Of a DNA stretch of 12,457 bases, positions 1 to 5,734 are shown in pieces. The DNA is from an uncultured Muribaculaceae bacterium (GTDB taxonomy: Bacteria > Bacteroidota > Bacteroidia > Bacteroidales > Muribaculaceae): positions 1 to 12,457 of the forward strand of contig CAJTTA010000048.1 of assembly GCA_910579305.1 (NCBI GenBank), read 5' to 3'. The notes beneath the pieces were generated by a model that had not been told where the DNA came from, ran no database searches, and saw only the letters and a program-made list of their open reading frames with translations. The position numbers and the translations under genes were made by a program. Every line of letters begins with the position of its first letter. Within the stretch, counting starts at the first letter, position 1.

Positions 1-2
1 CG

Positions 3-350
3 TCCGACTTATACCCCAAAATTCGATGTTTTCAAATTTTTGTCATGTACTTAAACAAAAAATATATTGAGAAATTCGGCCAAGAAGCCGGGAAGATTGT
101 GTGTCTTTTGAAGAAAAAGTGTAAATTTGCAGACATAAAAGATACACTGCTTTCAGCCAACTTAGATAGTGTTTGTGAATTTCAAACATTCAGCCCCTCA
201 GGAGTACTCTTTATTTTATCTCTGCGGCTCTTTCCAGCGATTTCAGCCAAGCCTCACCGGCAGCATAGGCCGCCATGCTCCCTCTTCGGCTTGCTGAAAT
301 CATTTAAATTAAAGCACTCTCTCAGATTGCATGCGAGTGCGCAGGAATAG
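3..350 (+). other. Open frame entering from the left edge and running into a repeat; unrecognised, doubtful gene
   Basis: The frame is open from position 3, with the first ATG at 45, and ends at TAG 348-350. From the ATG it would encode 101 residues. The first 39 (Lys-rich, e.g. NKKYIEKFGQEAGK) precede the repeat that starts at 161. Everything after that is translated repeat DNA, so it is not expected to be a natural protein end. It could be the 3' end of a gene whose start lies outside the window and whose tail was replaced by the repeat, or simply an AT-rich stretch without stops. I recognise no family. The base composition is more AT-rich than the clear genes nearby, which argues against coding. 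Whether it is open further upstream cannot be seen. Confidence 0.2.
161..325 (+). repeat. MITE-like repeat, copy A (inverted termini, internal long hairpin)
   Basis: This 165-bp non-coding block starts CTTAGATAGTGTTTGTGAAT and ends so that its reverse complement starts CTGAGAGAGTGCTTTAATTT. The ends are therefore imperfect inverted repeats. They match those of copy B (4916-5045) and copy C (from 12393). The interior shares CATTCAGCC and GGCTCTTTC blocks with copy B. Copy A also carries a long hairpin absent from B: arm 239-253 (GATTTCAGCCAAGCC) pairs with 288-301 (GGCTTGCTGAAATC) with one bulged base. No target duplication is visible. The best reading is a small non-autonomous element. A structured intergenic repeat of another kind is possible. 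Confidence 0.7.
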
Positions 351-442
351 ACTCCTGTGATGACCTAAACAAACCGAATATGCCCAAATGCCTTCGTTAA
401 TTCAGTTAAGGTTACTGCACACTATTTAAACACTTATGATTT
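326..442. other. Intergenic stretch upstream of the AraC-type gene; no clear signal
   Basis: This should contain the promoter of the regulator that starts at 443, but I find no TAnnTTTG box with a TTTG at the right distance. A short inverted repeat, CAGGA/TCCTG, with a 6-nt loop lies around 340-355 and has no following T tract. Nothing else is supported here. Confidence 0.4.
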
Positions 443-1339
443 ATGCATGAAGAAATTAATATTGATTCTGTGAGCCATCTCAATGATTGCTATGGCTTCA
501 CTCCTCTGCATCCGCTCATCACCATAGGGCACTATGAGGGTGAATCTATGCCTGGAGAATATGTGTACCACTATGGAATATATGCCATATATATCAAGGA
601 AACAAAAGGTTGTGTGCTTAATTACGGACTCACGAAATATGATTTCGATGAGATGTCGGTCGTGGCCTTTGCTCCAGGGCAGAAGGTAACGGCTGTGATC
701 GAGCCTGGAAGCGTGCAGCCGAGGTGGACTGTGCTTGCCTTTCATCCTGATCTCCTGGCACGCACTGCTTTAGGCAAAAAGATGTCTTCTTATGGTTTCT
801 TTTCCTATAACAGTAATGAGGCACTGCATCTGTCGGCGGAAGAGGTGACAGTCATGAATTCAGTCATGTCTCTCATCGAACGTGAGATGCATCATGCTCT
901 CGACAGACATTCAAGAAGCATAATCGTGGCCAACATCGAGGTGTTTCTCGATTACTGCCTTCGCTTTTATGAACGACAGTTCATCTCACGCGAGGAGATC
1001 AACAGCTCGGTAGTGGAGAAGTTTCAGCTGATGCTTGCCGATTATATGGCAGTTGAGGCAGGCCGGCAAGGCATGCCTACAGTAGCTTACTTTGCAGATA
1101 AGCTGAATCTTTCACAGGGATATTTCGGAGAATTGGTGAAGAGTGCCACGGGAATGACTGCCAAGGATATCATAGCCGACAATATGGTCAATGCAGCTCG
1201 CGAATTGCTCAATGACATGAATCTGTCGGTAACACAAGTGGGTTATAGGCTGGGCTTTGAATATCCTCAACACTTTGTGAGATTCTTTAAGCGAAAGACA
1301 GGCAAGACTCCCGGTGAGTATCGCAATGTGGCCAACTGA
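443..1339 (+). CDS. AraC/XylS-family transcriptional regulator
   Basis: This 298-residue protein is probably a cytoplasmic DNA-binding regulator. The C-terminal region, about residues 193-298, has the two helix-turn-helix units of the AraC family. The first includes TVAYFADKLNLSQGYFGELV and the second includes LSVTQVGYRLGFEYPQHFVR. They are followed by the family-typical ending FFKRKTGKTPGEYR. The N-terminal ~190 residues look like a cupin-type sensing domain (beta-rich, with VAFAPGQKV and WTVLAFHP), but I cannot name its ligand. Length is normal for Bacteroidales members. The start is the ATG at 443; no Shine-Dalgarno sequence is present, as expected for this phylum. The gene stands alone on the plus strand and converges on the OmpA-like gene, so its targets cannot be guessed from context. 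The repeat at 161-325 is its nearest upstream neighbour. Confidence 0.93.
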   Translation: MHEEINIDSVSHLNDCYGFTPLHPLITIGHYEGESMPGEYVYHYGIYAIYIKETKGCVLNYGLTKYDFDEMSVVAFAPGQKVTAVIEPGSVQPRWTVLAFHPDLLARTALGKKMSSYGFFSYNSNEALHLSAEEVTVMNSVMSLIEREMHHALDRHSRSIIVANIEVFLDYCLRFYERQFISREEINSSVVEKFQLMLADYMAVEAGRQGMPTVAYFADKLNLSQGYFGELVKSATGMTAKDIIADNMVNAARELLNDMNLSVTQVGYRLGFEYPQHFVRFFKRKTGKTPGEYRNVAN

Positions 1340-1350
1340 ATAAACGAAGC

Positions 1351-1393
1351 ACTGCCGGAACTCCCCGGGGGAAGGAGGGGAGGATCCGGCAGT
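1351..1393. terminator. Strong hairpin between convergent genes, probable bidirectional terminator
   Basis: Arms ACTGCCGGA (1351-1359) and TCCGGCAGT (1385-1393) pair perfectly. An inner stem of CTCCCC (1361-1366) with GGGGAG (1377-1382) extends it around a purine-rich 10-nt loop. It lies 11 nt after the AraC gene's stop and about 30 nt after the OmpA-like gene's stop, where a terminator serving both strands is expected. A mildly T-rich run follows on the minus strand (GCTTCGTTTATTC). On the plus strand no U tract follows, so termination there is less certain. Confidence 0.75.
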
Positions 1394-1424
1394 GGCTCTT
1401 CATCGTGGGGGGGAATGCAGAGGT

Positions 1425-2060
1425 CTACTTCGCCACTTTCTTGGCTGCTTCAAGCATTTCCTTACCCGGGATGAGATATACTTCCAGGCGGCGATTGGCA
1501 TCGCGGCCGGCCACTGTATTATTGGGTTTTATCGGATCGGTTGCTCCGGCTGCAGTGGGGAATATGTAAGAAGTGTCGAATCCGAGTTCCGCCATTCTCT
1601 CAAAAATAGCGTCCACGCGTTTCAGCGACAACTCATCGGTGTATTCCGGCGAACCGGTGTTGTCGGTGTGCATCACCAGCAGCATGCGGAAATAATCGGG
1701 TTTTGAGGCCATCGCATATTTTTTCATAGGCTTGAGCCAAAGGTCGGCCTCCGGCATAAGCCCTGTGCCGTTAGGCTCAAAGAGGAGATGCGCGGGTATG
1801 GATATTATGATGACTTCTCCTCCACGGTAAGTCTCTACGTTGCATCCGTCTGCGGGCTTATATGTACTGTTGATGAGCTTCTTAGCCTCCTTCGACTGAG
1901 CGTCGCGCACAGCCTGCGCATGCTTGCCGAGATCAAGCGAGGTTATGAGCTCTTCATTGCTCATGGCATCAAGCTCGGGCACACGATCGGCCATTGCGGC
2001 CGGAGCCATAAGCAACATAAATGCCGCATTAATCGCCAAATATGTCAAGAGTCTTTTCAT
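1425..2060 (-). CDS. Exported OmpA-like peptidoglycan-associated protein
   Basis: This is a 211-residue protein. Residues 1-24 form a signal peptide (MKRLL, hydrophobic core, APAAMA before DRVPEL). There is no lipobox Cys, so it is probably a soluble or wall-bound periplasmic protein. The C-terminal ~120 residues match the OmpA C-terminal fold: HTDNTGS, then ELSLKRVDAIFERMAELG, then GRDANRRLEV. These motifs belong to the segment that binds diaminopimelate in peptidoglycan in OmpA, Pal and MotB. There is no beta-barrel domain; the short region at about 25-85 is unassigned. The start at 2060 overlaps the end of the upstream small gene by 32 bp, which suggests translational coupling. It is the last gene of the operon and ends before the hairpin at 1351-1393. 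The exact role is unknown; envelope anchoring is inference from the domain. Confidence 0.88.
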   Translation of the reverse strand: MKRLLTYLAINAAFMLLMAPAAMADRVPELDAMSNEELITSLDLGKHAQAVRDAQSKEAKKLINSTYKPADGCNVETYRGGEVIIISIPAHLLFEPNGTGLMPEADLWLKPMKKYAMASKPDYFRMLLVMHTDNTGSPEYTDELSLKRVDAIFERMAELGFDTSYIFPTAAGATDPIKPNNTVAGRDANRRLEVYLIPGKEMLEAAKKVAK

Positions 2061-2355
2061 AAGCCAATTCTCCTTTCACAATCTGATTAATATCACTTCC
2101 ATCCATTACGACCTCTCCATCTTTCTTGAGTTCCTTACCCACATAAGCAGAGAGAGCCTCGACATCGGTCTCATCCTCTTCATCGGCATCGGCCGAGACT
2201 TCAAGCAAGCCCTTTGACTCGTAGTAATCCCATATTATGTCGATTACAAGAAGTATCTCATCATCCGTATATTTGTCGCGTATATTCCCGGGGATGAAAG
2301 AGCGTATGAATTTCACTGCCTGCTCCTCATCGTATGCCATGAGTTCATCTGCCAT
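2029..2355 (-). CDS. Small acidic protein of unknown function
   Basis: This encodes 108 residues with no signal peptide or membrane segment, so it is likely cytosolic. The first half is predicted helical (AVKFIRSFIPGNIRDKYTDD, then ILLVIDIIWDYYESKG). A strongly acidic linker (SADADEEDETDVE) follows, then a second short helical part. I recognise no named family, motif or catalytic residue. Evidence that it is real: it begins 6 nt after rimM's stop, it lies on the operon strand, its composition is coherent, and it is translationally overlapped (32 bp) with the OmpA-like gene. The ATG at 2355 is the natural start; a second Met at residue 6 is possible. It may be a conserved Bacteroidales orphan family, but function cannot be deduced. 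Confidence 0.8.
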   Translation of the reverse strand: MADELMAYDEEQAVKFIRSFIPGNIRDKYTDDEILLVIDIIWDYYESKGLLEVSADADEEDETDVEALSAYVGKELKKDGEVVMDGSDINQIVKGELAYEKTLDIFGD

Positions 2356-2361
2356 AATGAT

Positions 2362-2910
2362 TTAATTATTAAGAGTTAACAGCCCCTCTGGGAGGCTCAT
2401 TGTGATAGTCTTGTTCTCGGGACTGATGCCTGCCACAAACTCTTCCGCCACCGGCACATACAGCGTCTTGTCATCCGGTGTGCGCACTATAAACAAAGTG
2501 TTGGCCGTAGATGTCTCAAGATCCGTTATCTCGCCGAGCGTGTTTCCTTGCACATCGAGCAGAGTATAGCCCACAAAGTCATCGGCATAAGCGCCATCTT
2601 CCCCCTCGCCGGCATTCATCTGCTCGAAAGCAATCAGATCCTTCCTTATAACATAGATACTTTTTCCGGGAAAAAGTTTAGCCTCCTCCTCAGTATCTAT
2701 GCCCTCGGGCTTTATGAGAGTTGCCTGAAGCCCCTTGGCTCTCACACTCTCCACGAAGAAAGGCACATATATGCCATCTACATCCACAATGAAGCATGGA
2801 TGCTCCGAAAAGAACTCCGAGTCAATGTCAAGCAAGGCATGCAGCTCACCCTTTAGCCCGTGGGTCTTGGTGAAAGAGCCTGCTGCTGTAATTTCGCTGT
2901 CGGTAATCAT
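2362..2910 (-). CDS. rimM: Ribosome maturation factor RimM
   Basis: RimM binds ribosomal protein S19 and helps assemble the 3' head domain of the 30S subunit in the cytoplasm. The 182-residue product has the normal length. The N-terminal RimM barrel shows the hallmark FTKTHGLKGELHA (about residues 13-25). The C-terminal PRC-barrel follows from about residue 108, with FVGYTLLDVQGNTLGEITDL and later TLYVPVAEEFV. The start ATG (2910) overlaps murA's stop as ATGA, so the two are probably translationally coupled. In many bacteria rimM sits with rpsP, trmD and rplS; here it follows murA instead, a placement I recall from other Bacteroidetes. No unusual residues were seen. Confidence 0.95.
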   Translation of the reverse strand: MITDSEITAAGSFTKTHGLKGELHALLDIDSEFFSEHPCFIVDVDGIYVPFFVESVRAKGLQATLIKPEGIDTEEEAKLFPGKSIYVIRKDLIAFEQMNAGEGEDGAYADDFVGYTLLDVQGNTLGEITDLETSTANTLFIVRTPDDKTLYVPVAEEFVAGISPENKTITMSLPEGLLTLNN

Positions 2911-4217
2911 GATTCGCGCAATATCTGTGCCCCAAGCGCATTGAGGCGGAGGTCTATCTGCTCATATCCGCGGTCGATCTGGTCGATATTCTGGATGCGG
3001 GAGGTGCCCTTTGCTCCCAGAGCGGCTATGAGCATGGCTATGCCTGCACGTATATCGGGGCTCACCATGTTGGTGGCATGTAGAGAGCCGAGCTTGCCGG
3101 AGCCTATCACCGCCGCGCGGTGCGGGTCACACAGGATGATGCGGGCACCCATATCGATAAGCTTGTCGACAAAGAAGAGGCGGCTTTCAAACATCTTCTG
3201 ATGAATGAGAACTGAGCCGGCAGCCTGAGTGGCCACTACCAAGAATATCGACAGCAGATCGGGCGAGAGTCCGGGCCATGGCGCATCGGCAAATGTCATG
3301 ATGGATCCATCGATGAAAGTCTCCACCTGATATCCGTCACGCTCGGGGATTACAATGTCGGGCCCTTTCTGAATCATTTCGATGCCCATGCGTCGGAAAT
3401 TATCGGGCATTATGCCGAGCTCACGCAAGTCCACATTCTTGAGCGTGAGGCCTGAGCCGGTCATTGCGGCTATACCCGCGAAACTGCCCACTTCGATCAT
3501 GTCGGGCTGCATGGTGTGGACTGCGCCATGCAGAGCCTCAACGCCGGTTATGCGAAGCAGGTTGGAGGCTATACCTTCTATTTTAGCACCCATGCTCACA
3601 AGCATGCGACATAGCTGCTGCACGTATGGCTCGCAGGCGGCGTTATATATCACGGTCTCGCCCCGGGCCAGCACCGCCGCCATCACCAGATTGGCTGTGC
3701 CCGTCACAGAAGCTTCATCCAGCAACATATAAGTGCCCTTGAGTCCATGCTCCGCACTTATCTCATAACTCCGGCGATCGAATATATATCGGAAAGATGC
3801 TCCCAGTTTCTCCATTCCCAGGAAATGGGTGTCGAGACGGCGGCGGCCTATTTTGTCACCCCCCGGCTTGGGAAGCATTGCCCTGCCGAATCTTGCCACA
3901 AGCGGGCCTATTATCATGACCGATCCCCGCAGAGTCTGCGCCTTGTCCGTAAATTCAGGGGTGAAGATATAGTCTATATCGATGTCTGCTGCGCAGAAAG
4001 TGTAGGAATGCGCATCTATGCGCTGCACTTTCACTCCCATCTGCTCCAACAGGCGTATGAGGTTGCGCACATCGAGTATGTCCGGCACATTGCGCAGCGT
4101 CACGACATTGTCGGTGAGCAAAGTGGCGCATATCACTTCAAGAGCTTCATTCTTGGCTCCCTGCGGGGTTATGCTTCCGCTGAGTCTATGACCTCCTTCT
4201 ACTATGAAAGTGCTCAT
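2907..4217 (-). CDS. murA: UDP-N-acetylglucosamine 1-carboxyvinyltransferase (MurA), Asp-type active site
   Basis: MurA transfers enolpyruvate from PEP to UDP-GlcNAc, the first committed step of peptidoglycan synthesis, in the cytoplasm. The 436-residue length is normal. Landmarks: QGAKNEAL with Lys22, LRGS with Arg97, the catalytic-loop sequence LPKPGGDKIGRRRLDTH, general-base region LSPDLLS with Asp320, and SPDIRAG with Arg390. In Escherichia coli the loop reads PGGC, and Cys115 is the residue alkylated by fosfomycin. Here that position is Asp121, encoded by GAC at 3857-3855. An Asp at this site is known from naturally fosfomycin-insensitive MurA enzymes (Mycobacterium tuberculosis, Chlamydia), so intrinsic insensitivity is expected. 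The gene follows the DUF4290 gene by 29 nt and overlaps rimM by 4 nt. Confidence 0.97.
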   Translation of the reverse strand: MSTFIVEGGHRLSGSITPQGAKNEALEVICATLLTDNVVTLRNVPDILDVRNLIRLLEQMGVKVQRIDAHSYTFCAADIDIDYIFTPEFTDKAQTLRGSVMIIGPLVARFGRAMLPKPGGDKIGRRRLDTHFLGMEKLGASFRYIFDRRSYEISAEHGLKGTYMLLDEASVTGTANLVMAAVLARGETVIYNAACEPYVQQLCRMLVSMGAKIEGIASNLLRITGVEALHGAVHTMQPDMIEVGSFAGIAAMTGSGLTLKNVDLRELGIMPDNFRRMGIEMIQKGPDIVIPERDGYQVETFIDGSIMTFADAPWPGLSPDLLSIFLVVATQAAGSVLIHQKMFESRLFFVDKLIDMGARIILCDPHRAAVIGSGKLGSLHATNMVSPDIRAGIAMLIAALGAKGTSRIQNIDQIDRGYEQIDLRLNALGAQILRES

Positions 4218-4246
4218 GCTGAGGGTATTTTAGGCAACGTGGGGGA

Positions 4247-4852
4247 TTAATATAGCATGGGTTTCTTCTTGCGGCGACCTTTCCTGGGCTTCTCCGGAGC
4301 GGGCGCCTCCTGGAACTCATGCAGGAGATAAGTGGCAGGATCAAGATCGATCTTCCCCTTGGAGTATATGGCCAGATCCCGCAGAATCTTGGCATCATCC
4401 ACACCCTCGGGATTATGCACGAGCTGAAGTTTCTTCATCTGGTGGGCAAGCATCGAGATGAGGGCATCCTTGTCGGGCCCCTCCTCAAGATCAGCCACAC
4501 GGGCCACCATCTGCTCGATATTCCGGCCATAATGACGCCATTTTATCCTTCGGTCGGAATATGGTATGGGCGACGGCACAGGATGAAAGCCTTCGGCCTG
4601 GAGCACAGGGCACGGGAAATCTATATCAAGAGAGAAGCCACTCATGATATTCAGGTGATCCCATAGTTTCTGCTCCTTTTCCGGCGTGTTTGCCTGCTGG
4701 GGAGTGAGCCGCCGCATCACGCCCACAATTGCACGGGCGCACAGATTACGCTCCTCACGATCTTCAAGTGTGAGGCAGAAGTCTATCATATTCTGCACGT
4801 TACGCCCGTATTCCGAGAGCAGCAGCGGCCGCTGCTGTGTGTTATATATCAT
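4247..4852 (-). CDS. DUF4290 family protein, first gene of the murA operon
   Basis: This 201-residue soluble protein resembles the Bacteroidetes-restricted DUF4290 family, recognised from the N-terminal LLLSEYGRNVQNMIDFCL and the internal repeat of the same idea, WRHYGRNIEQMVARVADL. It is mostly helical, has no signal peptide or transmembrane segment, and ends in a basic tail (KPRKGRRKKKPMLY) that could contact nucleic acid or ribosome. That last point is inference. The biochemical function of the family is not known to me. It is the promoter-proximal gene: the ATG at 4852 lies about 25 nt after the predicted transcription start of the promoter at 4884-4915. Placement next to murA and rimM fits a conserved housekeeping cluster. 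Confidence 0.88.
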   Translation of the reverse strand: MIYNTQQRPLLLSEYGRNVQNMIDFCLTLEDREERNLCARAIVGVMRRLTPQQANTPEKEQKLWDHLNIMSGFSLDIDFPCPVLQAEGFHPVPSPIPYSDRRIKWRHYGRNIEQMVARVADLEEGPDKDALISMLAHQMKKLQLVHNPEGVDDAKILRDLAIYSKGKIDLDPATYLLHEFQEAPAPEKPRKGRRKKKPMLY

Positions 4853-4883
4853 TGCACCTTAAGAATTCTTGTCTATTAAACTG

Positions 4884-4915
4884 CAAATGTAGCTAAAAAA
4901 ATCAGCAATTGCAAA
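4884..4915 (-). promoter_or_regulatory. Bacteroidetes-type promoter for the DUF4290-murA-rimM operon
   Basis: On the minus strand TTTG (4915-4912) is followed by exactly 20 nt and then TACATTTG (4891-4884). This is a full match to the TTTG/TAnnTTTG promoter used by the primary sigma factor of Bacteroidetes. The T-rich spacer ending in GC before the TA is typical too. The predicted start is near 4877, leaving a leader of about 25 nt. The -33 box lies directly against the end of repeat copy B (4916). Confidence 0.85.
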
Positions 4916-5045
4916 CTTAGAGATTGTTTGACTTTAAACAGCCTCCAACATTCAGCCTCTCCCGGAGAGCTGAATCTTGATTTCATCCCGGAGGCTCTTT
5001 CGGGCGCTTCGTGATAAAATCATTTCAATTCAAACATTCCCTAAG
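4916..5045 (+). repeat. MITE-like repeat, copy B; overlaps the 3' end of tsaB
   Basis: This 130-bp element has one end reading CTTAGAGATTGTTTGACTTT and the other, reverse complemented, CTTAGGGAATGTTTGAATTG (16 of 20 identical). It shares ends and interior blocks with copy A (161-325) in the same orientation. An internal inverted repeat around 4951-4976 (ATTCAGC with GCTGAAT and a partly paired CTCC/GGAG core) could act as a weak terminator for the tsaB operon. The element encodes no protein. Its right end lies inside the tsaB reading frame and supplies the stop codon. No flanking duplication is evident. Confidence 0.78.
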
Positions 5046-5734
5046 ACCTTATTCCTTGGCACCGTAGCCTGAAATTCTTTGAGATATTCCGGCACACTGT
5101 AGGCAATATCTATATATCTCTGCTCTCTCTGCGCCTTCTCCGAGAGGGCCATCATCGACGCGGCCGTAGGCACGATATCCGACATGTAGACCACTTGCCG
5201 GCTCTCGGGCAAAAGCTCACGGTATTTGTCAGAACCGTTGCCCATAAATATCAGCTTGCGTCCCTGCCTGAGGTAGGTGTCAAAAGAGTCTGCCTCCAGG
5301 ATGAGCGGGTGAGGCTCTTCCAGCGCATTGAGAGCGAAATCATATACGGCTGTATATACTTCCATTCTCCGGGCGTCGAGCATGGGCACGAGAAGCTCAT
5401 CGCCTTCCCAGTCAAAGCGACGGAACATGGCCTTTACTGCCAGGATCTGCAATGTGGGGATGCCTATGAGAGGGATGTCAAGCCCCATGCTCAACCCTTT
5501 GGCAAGACTCAGGCCTATGCGCAGGCCGGTGTAGCTTCCCGGGCCTATGGATACTGCCACAGCTTCGGGCTTAAGGCCGCGGGCTCGGGCATATGCCATA
5601 CATTCATCTGCGAAAGGGGCTATGAGCCTGGCATGATTCATGTTCTGTTTCTCAATTCTTTCTTCGAGGATTTCCCCCTCGTGAGTGAGTGCTGCCGAAC
5701 AGCAGTCGGTGGAGGTTTCTATATTAAGTATCAT
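5030..5734 (-). CDS. tsaB: tRNA threonylcarbamoyladenosine biosynthesis protein TsaB
   Basis: TsaB is the dimerisation subunit that partners TsaD in transferring threonylcarbamoyl to A37 of ANN-decoding tRNAs (t6A). The product is 234 residues, normal length, with the ASKHA-type fold. It begins MILNIETSTDCCSAAL and has NHARLIAPF (about 32-40), the family hallmark SIGPGSYTGLRIGLSLAKGL and then IPLIGIPTLQ. I chose the ATG at 5734 because it overlaps the previous gene's stop as ATGA and starts exactly where the family does; an upstream in-frame ATG at 5767 would add 11 unrelated residues. The last four codons (LGNV) and the TGA come from repeat copy B, so the native tail was probably replaced or trimmed. 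The conserved domain itself is intact, so the protein should work. Confidence 0.95.
   Translation of the reverse strand: MILNIETSTDCCSAALTHEGEILEERIEKQNMNHARLIAPFADECMAYARARGLKPEAVAVSIGPGSYTGLRIGLSLAKGLSMGLDIPLIGIPTLQILAVKAMFRRFDWEGDELLVPMLDARRMEVYTAVYDFALNALEEPHPLILEADSFDTYLRQGRKLIFMGNGSDKYRELLPESRQVVYMSDIVPTAASMMALSEKAQREQRYIDIAYSVPEYLKEFQATVPRNKVLGNV

Noticed and set aside
96..129. TAAATTTG at 122-129 as a plus-strand promoter -7 box
   Set aside because: The nearest TTTG is only 11 nt upstream and the next candidate is 22 nt away and incomplete; no gene follows at a sensible distance.
1366..1413. G-rich runs after the AraC gene as a possible G-quadruplex
   Set aside because: Only three separated runs of four or more Gs are present, two of them within the paired terminator hairpin, so a stable quadruplex is not supported.
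3747..4250. 167-codon plus-strand frame opposite murA
   Set aside because: Antisense shadow of murA with no family resemblance, promoter or start context.
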